Assembly: GCA_022774755.1 (NCBI GenBank)
Contig: JALFLK010000027.1
Location: forward strand, 1-57,836
Direction of reading: 5' to 3'
Length of the DNA stretch: 57,836 nt
DNA from: a bacterium
GTDB taxonomy: Bacteria > Bacillota > Clostridia > Oscillospirales > Acutalibacteraceae
Position numbers and translations under genes: made by a program. The first letter of the stretch is position 1, and each line of letters opens with the position of its first letter. Of the stretch, positions 28,881-37,686 are shown one piece after another. The notes beneath the pieces were generated by a model, which saw only the letters and a program-made list of their open reading frames with translations, was not told the DNA's origin and did no database searches.

Positions 28881-29977
28881 TAAACTATTTTTCCTTCTTC
28901 AATTTTAAAAACTCTGCCGTTTTCCAGCTGTTTTTTATTTGATTTTTCACAGCAGGTTATAAAAACCTGGTAACCGTCTATTTTATTAAGCAAAAAATTC
29001 TGTCGGGAATCGTCAAGCTCCGACAAAACATCGTCAAGCAAAATAACAGGCTTTTCCCCTGTTCTTTCAGTTAAAATCTCCGCCTCTGCAAGCTTCATAG
29101 AAAGTACTGCGCTTCTCTGCTGACCTTGCGAGGCATAAAGCTTTGCTTTTTTTCCGTTAATAAGTATATCAATATCGTCCCTGTGGGGACCCACATTGGT
29201 GCATCCGTAATTTAGGTCGTCGCTTCTGTATTTGATAAGTGCTTTTTGCAGTTTTTCTTTAATATCCTCCAGACTGTCGCCTTGCTCTATGCCTGCGTTT
29301 GAACAGTAATAAAAATCAATGATTTCTTTTTCTTCTGATATTCCCTGATGATAAGTTCCTGCAAAATCCTTAAGCTGTTTTAAAAATTTAAGCCTTTCAA
29401 AAATTATCATTGCGCCGAAATAGCACATAGATTCATCCCAAATATCAAGGGTTTCTTTTAATCTCGGTTTTTTTACAATCTCCTTAAGCAGGGAGTTTCT
29501 CTGATTCAGAGTTTTAGAATACTTTGAAATTGTAACTGCGTTCTTCAGCTTTTCTCTGCAAACAGCACTGTCCACAAAATTTCGCCTTAAAGAAGGACCC
29601 CGTTTAATCAGAGTCAGATGCTCGGGAGAAAAAACTACGGCGTTGTATTTTTCAATAAGAGAAGAGCTTGACTTTTTAGGAACTCCGTTAATTTCTACCT
29701 GCTTTTTACCGCCGATAATTTTTATTTGAGCCGTTTGTTCCCTGTTAAAGCTGTAAAATCTGGACTTTAACAAAGCGAACTTTTTTTCAAAAGCAACAAG
29801 CTCGCAGTCCTTTGACCCCCTGAAAGAGTGACCTCCGCAGAAAAGCCACAGAGCCTCCAAAAGATTTGTTTTTCCCTGTGCGTTTTTTCCGCAGATAACA
29901 TTTACACCCGGGCAGGGCTCTAGTAAACCGTTTTTAAGATTTCGGTAATTTTCAAACTGAAGCCCTAAAACCCTCAA
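28880..29977 (-). CDS. recF: DNA replication and repair protein RecF
   Basis: SMC-like ATPase (365 aa) that helps load RecA at gaps. Walker A is GKNAQGKTNLLEA (about 30-42), the ABC signature is QGQQRSAVLSMKLAEA (about 283-298) and Walker B is PVILLDDVLSELDD (about 310-323). TTG start at 29977 after AAAGGAAG. Conserved order yaaA-recF-remB-gyrB as in Bacillus. A 99-base spacer to yaaA contains nothing recognisable. Confidence 0.96.
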   Translation of the reverse strand: MRVLGLQFENYRNLKNGLLEPCPGVNVICGKNAQGKTNLLEALWLFCGGHSFRGSKDCELVAFEKKFALLKSRFYSFNREQTAQIKIIGGKKQVEINGVPKKSSSSLIEKYNAVVFSPEHLTLIKRGPSLRRNFVDSAVCREKLKNAVTISKYSKTLNQRNSLLKEIVKKPRLKETLDIWDESMCYFGAMIIFERLKFLKQLKDFAGTYHQGISEEKEIIDFYYCSNAGIEQGDSLEDIKEKLQKALIKYRSDDLNYGCTNVGPHRDDIDILINGKKAKLYASQGQQRSAVLSMKLAEAEILTERTGEKPVILLDDVLSELDDSRQNFLLNKIDGYQVFITCCEKSNKKQLENGRVFKIEEGKIV

Positions 29978-30076
29978 ATAAATGCTTCCTTTCTTTGGAA
30001 CATAATCTGTAAGAACAATAAAAAATATAAATTATAAATTACAAATACCTTTATGAAACAAATAATTCTGTTTATA

Positions 30077-30289
30077 TTAAATTACCTCAAGGGTAACTCC
30101 GTCATACAATACTTTGTCGCCTTTTCTTATTTTTTTGCCCCGCATTGTGCAAACTTCGCCGTTTAACATAACTTGTCCGCTTTGAACAAGCAGTTTTGCA
30201 TGACCGCCGGTTTCGGCAAGTCCGCTGAATTTTAACAGGCTATCTAGTCTTATAAAATCTTCGTCAATTTTAATTTTTTCACACTTCAT
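30077..30289 (-). CDS. yaaA: S4-domain RNA-binding protein YaaA
   Basis: A 70-aa protein consisting of one S4 domain ([21 protein letters not shown], then [20 protein letters not shown]), as found between dnaN and recF in most Firmicutes. It probably binds rRNA. The start overlaps the last 11 bases of dnaN (ATGAAGTGTGA), so translation is coupled. Confidence 0.92.
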   Translation of the reverse strand: MKCEKIKIDEDFIRLDSLLKFSGLAETGGHAKLLVQSGQVMLNGEVCTMRGKKIRKGDKVLYDGVTLEVI

Positions 30290-31385
30290 TAGACAACCTC
30301 ATGGGAACAACCAGATAAATAAAGCTTTCTCCCTTTACAGGCTTAATAACCATCGGCGAAAGACTGCCGTTGAGAAGTAGCTTTACCTCATCTGTTTCAC
30401 AGTTTTTCAATGCGTCAAGCAAATATTTGTTGTTAAAGCCTATTTCTACATCTTCTCCGATAACCGGAACAGAAAAAGAGTCGCTTGCTCTTCCCACTGC
30501 GGTTGAACAAAGAAGCTTAATTTCGTCGTTTGCCATTGTGCATCTTACGGGACTCTGTATTTTTTCGCTGTTGAGAATAGACACACGCTCAACGGAATTT
30601 ATCAAAACTCTTGAATTTATAACAATTTCCGTCTTTGTTTCCGTAGGAATTGTTGTTTTGTAATCTAAGAAAGTTCCCTCAATAAGTCTTGAAATAACGC
30701 AGTAGCTGTTCACCTTGAACATAATATGCCTTTGTCCTACCAAAACTTCTACCTCTTGCTCGTCGTCTGAAATAAGCTTGAGAACTTCCTGCTGGGTTTT
30801 TCCCGGAACAACAAACTTGCTTTCGCTGCTACACTGGATTTCCTCATATCTGACAGCCATACGGTAGCCGTCAACGGCAACTATTCTAAGGCTGTTTTTC
30901 TCAAGCTCAAAAAGTGAGCCTGTGTAAATTGGCTTTGCTTTATTATCCGACACTGCATAGACAGTCTGTCTTATCATATCTTTAAGCAGTTTTGAGGAAA
31001 TTTTGATTTCGTCAGTAGTTTCAAATACGGGCAAATCGGGATATTCAACAGAGGACATTCCTATAATCTGAAAGTGCGACTGTCCGCTTGTGATATATGT
31101 TACCATTCTTTCGTCGGTTTCAATGCAGACAACCTCCTCGGGAAGCTTGCGTACAATCTCCGAAAAAAGCCTTGCGCCAACTACAATTTCTCCCTGTTCC
31201 TGAATAGTAGCCTCAATGTCCGTAGTAATTCCTATTTCAAGGTCATAGCCGGATATATTGATTTTTTCCCCGTATCCTTTTATCAGTATTCCTTCAAGGG
31301 CAGGTATTGAAGATTTTGCAGATACAGCCCTTGATACATTTGAAACAGCGTTTGCAAGATCCGTTCTTAAACAACTGAATTTCAT
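30279..31385 (-). CDS. dnaN: DNA polymerase III beta sliding clamp
   Basis: Ring-forming processivity factor (368 aa). The three-domain clamp fold is evident from [21 protein letters not shown] at the start, [20 protein letters not shown] in the middle and [11 protein letters not shown] ... SPMVIKPV ... YLVVPMRL at the end. Length is normal. It follows dnaA after the probable origin spacer and has GAAAGGA as ribosome site. Confidence 0.97.
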   Translation of the reverse strand: MKFSCLRTDLANAVSNVSRAVSAKSSIPALEGILIKGYGEKINISGYDLEIGITTDIEATIQEQGEIVVGARLFSEIVRKLPEEVVCIETDERMVTYITSGQSHFQIIGMSSVEYPDLPVFETTDEIKISSKLLKDMIRQTVYAVSDNKAKPIYTGSLFELEKNSLRIVAVDGYRMAVRYEEIQCSSESKFVVPGKTQQEVLKLISDDEQEVEVLVGQRHIMFKVNSYCVISRLIEGTFLDYKTTIPTETKTEIVINSRVLINSVERVSILNSEKIQSPVRCTMANDEIKLLCSTAVGRASDSFSVPVIGEDVEIGFNNKYLLDALKNCETDEVKLLLNGSLSPMVIKPVKGESFIYLVVPMRLSNEV

Positions 31386-31622
31386 CTTAAGCGTCCTTTC
31401 TTATGATTTCTTTACTTTATTTAATAGTAGTAATAGTAGAGGGTGTTAAAATGTTAAATATTCCGATTAGTCCAGAAAATATGCCGATAAATCAATAAAC
31501 AGATTTTTACCGTTGATTGTTAACAATTATTGAAAAATTTTATGCATCCAAAAGTTATTGACATCGGTGTTAAATGTTGTTTGTTGAATGTTATTGAAAA
31601 TGTTAAAAACTTAAGAAAAAAA
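31386..31622 (-). other. Probable replication origin unwinding region (dnaA-dnaN spacer)
   Basis: AT-rich 237-base spacer. Read in the dnaA-to-dnaN direction, it contains repeated 9-mers that on the + strand are TGTTAAAAT (31444), TGTTAAATA (31452), TGTTAACAA (31518), TGTTAAATG (31568), TGTTGAATG (31582) and TGTTAAAAA (31601). These are followed by a short GC patch and five DnaA-trio triplets (+ strand TAGTAGTAATAGTAG, 31425-31439). The layout matches the Bacillus basal unwinding system, but no TTATCCACA box is present. Gene orientation changes just beyond dnaA, as expected at oriC. Confidence 0.7.
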
Positions 31623-32945
31623 CTATCTGTCACGGATGTTTTTTATTATATCTTCAACGATTTCTTTTGTTTTTGAATTGGTTTTGATAAGCTTTTCAAC
31701 CTTTTGAATTGTGTAAATTATGGTTGAGTAATGTCTGTTACCAAATTCCTCGCCGATTGCTTCCATTGAAAGAGGGGTAAGGTTGCGCACAACATAAATA
31801 GCAATTTGCCTTGCGTTGCTGATTTTTGCGCTTCTGTTCTTTTGAGAACGGATTTCTTCGGCAGAAACTCCGAAGGTTCTTCCAACTTCTTCAATTATTT
31901 TTTCAACGGTCATTTCGGGAGGAGCGTCGTTATTGAGAACATCGGAGATAATATCCTGCACCGAGGTTATTGTGGGAATTTCGTTATTAAGCAAATATCT
32001 TGCCCTGATTTTTTTAACAGTTCCCTCCAGCTGTCTGATGTTGGATTTTAGCTTTCCTGCAATAAATTCGCATACTTCATTTGGAATTTCAAAATTCAGA
32101 TATTCTGCTTTTCTTTTGATTATGGCAATTCTTGTTTCAAGTTCCGGAGGCTGAATATCTGCAATAAGTCCCGATTCAAATCTTGAACGAAGCCTGTCCT
32201 CAAGAGTTTTAATTTCTTTCGGAGGACGGTCCGATGCTAGCACAATCTGTTTGTGAGCGTCATAAAGAGCGTTAAAGGTGTGGAAAAATTCCTCCTGTGT
32301 GCTGACCTTACCGCCGATAAACTGAACGTCGTCCACAAGCAAAACATCGGTGTTTCTGTATTTTTGTCTGAATTCGCTCATTTCTCCTTTTCCCAGAGAA
32401 TCAATAAGCTCGTTTGTAAAATCGTCGCCTTTTATGTAGCAAATTGACATTTCCGGGTGGGATTTTTTTATTTCGTTGCCTATGGCGTAAAGAAGATGGG
32501 TTTTGCCCAGACCCGAGTTTCCGTATAAAAACAACGGGTTGTAAGGGCCTGCCGGCTTTGCCGCAACTGCTACTGAGGCGGCGTGGGCAAATTTGTTTGA
32601 TGAACCTACTATAAATGTGTCAAAAGTGTATTCGTAGTCTGTGTCAACAGGGTCTTCCTCTTTTGTTTCCTCTTCTTCCTCACCCTCAATGTCTTCGGGA
32701 GTGTTCAGTACAATTTCAAAATTTTTGCCGAACACGGCGGTAAACGCCTCTTTTAAAAGGGGCATATAGCACAGGGTTATGGTTTGTTTGTGAAAATCGT
32801 TAGGCACAAGCAAAACAGCCTGGCATTTTGAGAAATCCAAGTCAACGGGCTTTATTCTGCTTATCCAGGTTGTATATGCTACATCCGTAATTTTTGTTTT
32901 GCAGTAACTGCATATTACCTCCCAGGCTTCATTAAATGACTCCAT
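31623..32945 (-). CDS. dnaA: Chromosomal replication initiator DnaA
   Basis: AAA+ initiator (440 aa). Domain I spans about 1-80, followed by a short acidic linker (EGEEEEETKEED). The Walker A GNSGLGKT is at 142-149 and Walker B VLLVDDVQF near 205; sensor regions follow. Domain IV has the expected basic helix-turn-helix, but the recognition motif, RDHTT in E. coli and Bacillus, reads RHYST (404-408) in FGNRHYSTIIYTIQ. The replaced residues are those that contact the DnaA box in the major groove. AGAGGG precedes the ATG. Adjacent to the probable oriC. Confidence 0.98.
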   Translation of the reverse strand: MESFNEAWEVICSYCKTKITDVAYTTWISRIKPVDLDFSKCQAVLLVPNDFHKQTITLCYMPLLKEAFTAVFGKNFEIVLNTPEDIEGEEEEETKEEDPVDTDYEYTFDTFIVGSSNKFAHAASVAVAAKPAGPYNPLFLYGNSGLGKTHLLYAIGNEIKKSHPEMSICYIKGDDFTNELIDSLGKGEMSEFRQKYRNTDVLLVDDVQFIGGKVSTQEEFFHTFNALYDAHKQIVLASDRPPKEIKTLEDRLRSRFESGLIADIQPPELETRIAIIKRKAEYLNFEIPNEVCEFIAGKLKSNIRQLEGTVKKIRARYLLNNEIPTITSVQDIISDVLNNDAPPEMTVEKIIEEVGRTFGVSAEEIRSQKNRSAKISNARQIAIYVVRNLTPLSMEAIGEEFGNRHYSTIIYTIQKVEKLIKTNSKTKEIVEDIIKNIRDR

Positions 32946-32972
32946 TACCCTCTACCTTCCTTTTATTTTTTA

Positions 32973-32989
32973 CATATTCAATGAATATG
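32973..32989. promoter_or_regulatory. 17-bp palindrome in the dnaA leader
   Basis: Perfect palindrome CATATTCAATGAATATG between the dnaA promoter and its ribosome site. It is a plausible operator for an unknown regulator, or an mRNA hairpin. Confidence 0.5.
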
Positions 32990-33019
32990 AACATACAACT
33001 CCATTATTACACATATTAC

Positions 33020-33048
33020 ATTATAGCAAAAAAGTAATAAAAAAGCAA
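33020..33048 (-). promoter_or_regulatory. Promoter of dnaA
   Basis: On the - strand TTGCTT (33048-33043), 17-base spacer and a perfect TATAAT (33025-33020). The dnaA-rpmH spacer (32946-33266) also holds the divergent rpmH promoter; no DnaA boxes are seen in it. Confidence 0.75.
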
Positions 33049-33197
33049 ATATTATATTAAAAAAGTCGGTGCATTTTTGAATGTATTTAAAACATCTATA
33101 TGTAAAAAAATTAAAGGGCTTAAATGGTATTCAAAATAAAAATAAACACTATATGTAGTATCTGAAAATATTTTAAAGAAAAAATTAAAGAATTTAG

Positions 33198-33226
33198 TTG
33201 ACGGCAGGCAAAAATTAAGTTATAAT
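33198..33226 (+). promoter_or_regulatory. Promoter of the rpmH-rnpA-yidD-yidC-jag operon
   Basis: TTGACG (33198-33203), 17-base spacer and perfect TATAAT (33221-33226), about 40 bases before rpmH. Confidence 0.88.
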
Positions 33227-33266
33227 GCTAAATTGCAAGGTTATATTTCCGAAAGGAGGGTTTTCG

Positions 33267-33401
33267 ATGCTGAGAACATATCAGCCCAAAAAGCTTCACA
33301 GAAAAAAAGAACACGGCTTCAGAAAGAGAATGTCAACTTCTAACGGACAGAAGATTTTAGCAAGAAGAAGAGCTAAAGGTAGAAAAAGGTTGTCTTATTA
33401 A
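33267..33401 (+). CDS. rpmH: Large ribosomal subunit protein bL34
   Basis: A 44-aa, very basic ribosomal protein: [20 protein letters not shown] at the start and [18 protein letters not shown] at the end, the standard L34 sequence. Strong ribosome site AAAGGAGGG. It is the first gene of the rightward origin-proximal operon, and its length is exactly that expected. Confidence 0.98.
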   Translation: MLRTYQPKKLHRKKEHGFRKRMSTSNGQKILARRRAKGRKRLSY

Positions 33402-33404
33402 AAC

Positions 33405-33434
33405 AAAGGCCACTTGAAAGTGGTCTTTCTTTGT
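33405..33434 (+). terminator. Hairpin between rpmH and rnpA (partial terminator)
   Basis: An 11-bp stem (33405-33415 with 33418-33428, one G-T pair) with a very tight loop, followed by CTTTG. It probably attenuates expression so that rpmH outnumbers rnpA. Confidence 0.6.
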
Positions 33435-33461
33435 TGTTAAACATCTTGTCGGGTGGTTTGT

Positions 33462-33809
33462 ATGAGTGATATTATCACTTTAAAAGAAAACAGGGATTTC
33501 GGCAGACTTTATAAAAAAGGAAAATGTATAGTAAGCCCTGTTTTGGTAACATATATTTTGAAAAATAAAACTAATAACCTGCGTTTTGGAATTACCACCG
33601 GCAAAAAAATCGGAAATGCAGTCAAGCGCTCCCGTTCAAGAAGAGTTATCAGGGTATCTTTCAGAAATTTATCGGATAATATTAAAACGGGCTACGATTT
33701 TGTATTTGTTGCAAGAGGAAAAACGCCTTTTGTAAAAAGCTATGTTGTTGAAAAAGCTATGAAACAAGCACTTGTTCAGGCAGGAATTTTTAAAGAAGGT
33801 TCCGTATGA
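33462..33809 (+). CDS. rnpA: Ribonuclease P protein component
   Basis: Basic 115-aa protein subunit of RNase P, which matures tRNA 5' ends. N-terminus [20 protein letters not shown], then the RNR-type motif [19 protein letters not shown] (about 50-68), and [13 protein letters not shown] 33462 is preferred with GGGTGG five bases upstream, over a GTG nine bases earlier that overlaps it. It overlaps yidD by four bases (ATGA). Confidence 0.95.
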   Translation: MSDIITLKENRDFGRLYKKGKCIVSPVLVTYILKNKTNNLRFGITTGKKIGNAVKRSRSRRVIRVSFRNLSDNIKTGYDFVFVARGKTPFVKSYVVEKAMKQALVQAGIFKEGSV

Positions 33810-34045
33810 AAAAAGTTTTGCTGTGGCTTATAAAATTTTATCAGACTGCAATTTCCCCCCGCACTTCACCTAAATGCAAGTATTATCCCACCTGTTCCAA
33901 TTACGGGCGGGAGGCAATTGAAAGATTCGGAGCCTTGAAGGGTTCGGCTTTGACAATTTGGAGAATTTTAAGATGTAACCCCTTTTCAAAAGGAGGATAC
34001 GACCCTGTTCCCGAGAAGAAACATAAGGAACTGAAAAAAAAGTGA
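33806..34045 (+). CDS. yidD: Membrane protein insertion efficiency factor YidD
   Basis: A 79-aa amphipathic protein with the family signature [22 protein letters not shown] (three Cys) and [13 protein letters not shown]. It sits between rnpA and yidC, the universal location, and is thought to aid YidC-dependent insertion. The start overlaps the rnpA stop. Confidence 0.95.
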   Translation: MKKVLLWLIKFYQTAISPRTSPKCKYYPTCSNYGREAIERFGALKGSALTIWRILRCNPFSKGGYDPVPEKKHKELKKK

Positions 34046-34058
34046 GGTAACCCTGTCT

Positions 34059-35042
34059 ATGATGGAGATTTTCGGATTTTTGGGTAGCCTTTTGGGCTAC
34101 ATTCTTTGGGCGGCTTGGTTTTTAGTTAAAGATTTCGGCTTAGCCATTATAATTTTTACAATCGTTATCAGGGCTGTTCTTTTTCCGTTTTCCGTTAAGC
34201 AACAGAAGTCTATGGCAAATAACGCCAGAGTTCAGAAAAAACAAGCAGAATTAAGGGAAAAATACGGAAATAATAAAGAAAAACTTAATGAAGAGATGCA
34301 GAAGCTTTACGACCGAGAGGGCGTAAGTATGACAGGCGGATGTATGACAAGCCTTGTGCCTATGCTTGTTATGCTGGGCATCTTCTACGCAGTAGCTTAT
34401 CCTTTGACTAATACGCTCCATATGGACGCTGCAAAGATAAATGAGGCATTGAGCTATATAGGCACAATTCCTGGACTTGACGCTTCTGCTCACACTGTTT
34501 ACGGACAGATTGAGCTTTTGAAGGTGTTCCCAAGTATTGCTGACACACCGTTTATTACAAATCTTTTCACTCCTGCGGAAATTACAAATATTATTGATTT
34601 CGGCGGAAGCTTCCATACTTTTGGCTTGGATATGCTTACAACGCCAAATTCAAACGGTTTGTTTTCTATTTATATACTTATTCCTATTCTGTGCTTTGTA
34701 TCATCGGTTGCGGCACAGTGGGTTACGATGAAGATGAGCGGAAACGCTATGCAACAGCAAGGCTGTATGAAGGTAATGTTGCTTTTAATGCCCTTGATTT
34801 CTGCCGGTTTCTCATATTCCGTGCCGGTTGCCGTAGGTTATTACTGGATTTTCTCTTCTTTAATAGCTTTGATTCAGGGTATTGTTATGGGAAAATTCTA
34901 CAATCCTGTGGCTATGATTGCAAAATCAGAGGCTCAGCATGTTGCTTTGCTTGAATTACAGGAAGCTAAGGTGCCCAGAGTTTATGCGCCTGCTCATGTG
35001 AATAAGGGCAATAAAAATAACGGTAAAAAGAAAAAGAAATAA
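34059..35042 (+). CDS. yidC: Membrane protein insertase YidC/SpoIIIJ
   Basis: Oxa1-family insertase (327 aa). Five membrane segments are visible. The conserved cytoplasmic hairpin after helix 1 holds RAVLFPFSVKQQKSM ... EKLNEEMQKLYDREGVSMTGGC, and the last part reads YWIFSSLIALIQGIVMGKF. The groove Arg corresponds to IRAVLFP. Unlike many Gram-positive homologues there is no lipobox at the N-terminus, which begins directly with a hydrophobic helix. The C-terminal tail is Lys-rich. Followed by jag. Confidence 0.95.
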   Translation: MMEIFGFLGSLLGYILWAAWFLVKDFGLAIIIFTIVIRAVLFPFSVKQQKSMANNARVQKKQAELREKYGNNKEKLNEEMQKLYDREGVSMTGGCMTSLVPMLVMLGIFYAVAYPLTNTLHMDAAKINEALSYIGTIPGLDASAHTVYGQIELLKVFPSIADTPFITNLFTPAEITNIIDFGGSFHTFGLDMLTTPNSNGLFSIYILIPILCFVSSVAAQWVTMKMSGNAMQQQGCMKVMLLLMPLISAGFSYSVPVAVGYYWIFSSLIALIQGIVMGKFYNPVAMIAKSEAQHVALLELQEAKVPRVYAPAHVNKGNKNNGKKKKK

Positions 35043-35066
35043 GAGTTACAAAAGAAGGTGTAATGA

Positions 35067-35855
35067 TTGAATAAAGAGGTTATCGGCGTCGGCGAAAATG
35101 AGATGGAGGCCATTAAGGACGCTCGCAGACAGCTTGGAATTGACGAGGAAACCGATATAAATTTTGAGGTTGTTCAAAGAGCTGAAAAAAAGAAATTCGG
35201 TCTTTTCGGAGGAAGCCCTGCAAAGGTTAAGGTTTGGCTTAACGCTACTCCTGCTGACACAGCAGAGGAATTTTTAAGAAATGTACTTAACGCTATGAGT
35301 CTTTCCGAATTAACTGTAACAGTTGAAAAAGACGAAAAAAGCGCAAGATTTAATATTGAGGGCGATGATGTGGGATATGTTATCGGCAGAAGGGGAGAGA
35401 CCCTTGACGCACTTCAGTATCTTACAAGCCTTGTTGCAAATCACGCAGACAGCAATTATTTTAAAATAACAGTTGATACCGGCGACTACCGTGAAAAGCG
35501 TGAAAAAACCCTTGAGATTCTGGGACGAAAGATTGCCTTTAAGGTTGCAAAAACAGGCAGAAGAGTCGCTTTGGAGCCTATGAATCCATATGAAAGAAGA
35601 ATTATTCATACAGCGGTTCAAAAGGTAAACGGAGTTATTTCCGAAAGCGAAGGGGAGAATGCAAACCGCCATGTTGTGGTTTTGCCCGATCCTAAAGCAA
35701 AGAATTTCAGAAGAAATAACAATTATAACAGAAACAGAGGCAGAAGACCTTATAATAATTCAAAACCGCAGACAGAACGCTCTGATGACGCTCCTAAGAG
35801 GGAGCCTATTAACGAGGGCGGACAGTACGGTCTTTACGGAAGAATTGATAAATAA
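35067..35855 (+). CDS. jag: RNA-binding protein Jag/KhpB
   Basis: SpoIIIJ-associated RNA-binding protein of 262 aa. Domains in order: Jag-N (about 1-50, with KKKFGLFGGSPAKV), a KH domain with VGYVIGRRGETLDALQYL (about 95-112), and an R3H domain with EPMNPYERRIIH (about 170-181). An Asn/Arg-rich disordered stretch and a C-terminal GGQYGLYGR follow. TTG start at 35067 after AAGAAGG. A terminator follows the stop. Confidence 0.94.
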   Translation: MNKEVIGVGENEMEAIKDARRQLGIDEETDINFEVVQRAEKKKFGLFGGSPAKVKVWLNATPADTAEEFLRNVLNAMSLSELTVTVEKDEKSARFNIEGDDVGYVIGRRGETLDALQYLTSLVANHADSNYFKITVDTGDYREKREKTLEILGRKIAFKVAKTGRRVALEPMNPYERRIIHTAVQKVNGVISESEGENANRHVVVLPDPKAKNFRRNNNYNRNRGRRPYNNSKPQTERSDDAPKREPINEGGQYGLYGRIDK

Positions 35856-35859
35856 TTTT

Positions 35860-35887
35860 AAAGGGCGGTTTATTACTGCCCTTTTTT
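35860..35887 (+). terminator. Terminator of the rpmH-jag operon
   Basis: AAAGGGC and GCCCTTT arms around an 11-base loop with a T-run, four bases after the jag stop. Confidence 0.85.
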
Positions 35888-35894
35888 ACTTTAT

Positions 35895-36250
35895 CGGAAA
35901 CTGTTTTAACGGTCGGGCACAAAAAATTTGACAGCAAAAGCTGTCTGCACGAATCGCGTGTCTAGGCTTTTTGCTCCGAGGAGATAGCTTCATCTAATTG
36001 GTAAAGTTTTATGCCCGACCGTTTTCCGCCGAGAAAAGGCCGGTTTATAACATAAAACATATATGTCCGACCGTTTTATTCCAGGGAAATAGATTCATCT
36101 ATGGTGCTGTTCGCACGGATTGCTTGTCTAGGTACTCGACTTTTTGCGTTATTTATAGGAAATTGCTCGGATACGCTCGGGCATAAAAGGTTGTTTTCAG
36201 CAAAAGCTGTCTGCACGAATTGCGTGTCGAGGTACTCGACTTTTTACTTT
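35895..36250. repeat. Cluster of interspersed repeats between jag and mnmE
   Basis: Composite of at least four units in both orientations: CGGTCGGGCA (35910) ... GCTGTCTGCACG, then GAGGAGATAGC ... TATGCCCGACCG (to 36022), ATGTCCGACCG (36064) ... GAAATAGATTCATC, and finally GCTCGGATACGCTCGGGCA ... GCGTGTCGAGGTACTCGAC (36168-36241). Bases 35941-36145 are nearly identical to 54961-55165. No gene is supported; short open frames here are by-products. Confidence 0.8.
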
Positions 36251-36285
36251 ATGAGATTTATTTTGAATAAAAGGCAGTTGATTTT

Positions 36286-37653
36286 ATGAAAAATCCTCCC
36301 ATTGCCGCTATCAGTACAGCCCAGGGTCAAGGCGGTATAGGTGTAATCAGAATATCGGGTGAAGAGGCTGTTACAGTTGCCGACAGGGTTTTTGTATGTG
36401 CTTCCGGTAAAAGACTCGCCGACTTAAAGGGTTATAACGCCGCCTTCGGTTATGTTGAAAAAAACGGAGAAAAAATTGACGAGGCAATTGCCCTGGTTTT
36501 TCTTGCTCCTCACAGCTATACCGGTGAAAATGTGGTAGAAATATCCTGCCACGGCGGTCTTTTTATTACAAAAGAAGTGTTAAGAACGGTTATAGAAGCA
36601 GGCGCAAAGCCTGCACAGGCGGGAGAGTTTACCAAGCGAGCCTTTTTAAACGGAAAAATCGACCTTGCCGAGGCAGAATCCGTAATGGATATTATCGGCG
36701 CAAAAAACACTGCCGCCGCACGAGCAGCCCTTGTAAATAAAGAGGGTATTTTAAGCAAAAAAATTAACGGCATAAAAGAGGAATTGATTGACAAAGCTGC
36801 GCATCTTGCCGCATGGGCCGATTATCCCGAAGAGGATATTCCCGAAATATCTTATAATCAGCTTATGGAAGCTGTTGAACACGGCTTGAATGAGCTTAAT
36901 TCCTTGCTTGACGGATACGACGCTGGTCAGGTTATCAAAGAGGGAATAGACACCGTAATTGCCGGCAAGCCAAATGTGGGAAAATCTACCCTTATGAATT
37001 TGCTTACGGGAACGCAAAAGAGTATTGTTACAGAAATCCCCGGTACTACCCGTGATATAATCGAAGAAACGGTGACTTTAGGTAATGTTGTTCTTAGATT
37101 AAGCGATACTGCCGGAATCAGAAATACTGATAATAAAGTTGAAAAAATCGGCGTAGAAAAGGCCATTCAAAGGCTGAAAACCTGCGGATTGGTGCTTGCT
37201 GTTTTTGACAGCAGTATGCCCCTTGAAAAAGAAGATTATAAGCTAATTGAAGATATTAAAAACGTGCCCTCTGTTGCCGTTATAAATAAAAGCGATTTGG
37301 AAAAAAAGATAGATTCCGATTACATTGAAAAAAATACAGAAAATGTGGTTTATATTTCTGCCGGTAACGCAAGCGGTTTACAGGAGCTTGAAAGCGTTAT
37401 CGAAAAAATTACAGGCACTAACAGCTTTGACCCCAGTCAGGGAGTTTTGTCAAACGAGCGACAGCGCAATTCTGCATTTTTGGCAAAAAAAGCATTAGAG
37501 GAGGCAAAAAATGCCCTGGAAATCGGGATGACATTTGATGCGGTTACCATTTCCATTGAAGAGGCTATTTCCGAGCTTTTAGAGCTTACTGGCGAAAACG
37601 TAAGCGATGAAATTGTTGATAAGGTGTTTCATAATTTTTGTGTAGGTAAATAA
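36286..37653 (+). CDS. mnmE: tRNA modification GTPase MnmE
   Basis: GTPase (455 aa) that with MnmG installs the carboxymethylaminomethyl group at wobble U34. N-terminal formyl-THF-binding domain (AAISTAQGQGGIGVIRISG), helical domain, and an inserted G domain with GKPNVGKSTLMN (about 226-237), GTTRD, DTAGIR and NKSD. It ends in the catalytic CVGK. Family length. It is followed by mnmG 33 bases later. Confidence 0.97.
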   Translation: MKNPPIAAISTAQGQGGIGVIRISGEEAVTVADRVFVCASGKRLADLKGYNAAFGYVEKNGEKIDEAIALVFLAPHSYTGENVVEISCHGGLFITKEVLRTVIEAGAKPAQAGEFTKRAFLNGKIDLAEAESVMDIIGAKNTAAARAALVNKEGILSKKINGIKEELIDKAAHLAAWADYPEEDIPEISYNQLMEAVEHGLNELNSLLDGYDAGQVIKEGIDTVIAGKPNVGKSTLMNLLTGTQKSIVTEIPGTTRDIIEETVTLGNVVLRLSDTAGIRNTDNKVEKIGVEKAIQRLKTCGLVLAVFDSSMPLEKEDYKLIEDIKNVPSVAVINKSDLEKKIDSDYIEKNTENVVYISAGNASGLQELESVIEKITGTNSFDPSQGVLSNERQRNSAFLAKKALEEAKNALEIGMTFDAVTISIEEAISELLELTGENVSDEIVDKVFHNFCVGK

Positions 37654-37686
37654 ACTTCACATAAAATCCTACGGAGAGTGGTTAAT

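Noticed and set aside
32270..32290. TGTGGAAAA inside dnaA as a DnaA box
   Set aside because: A single one-mismatch match within coding sequence is expected by chance and is not clustered.
35998..36186. Open frames of about 60 codons repeated at 36 kb and 55 kb
   Set aside because: Both are translations of the same interspersed repeat with no ribosome site. The similarity is at DNA level.
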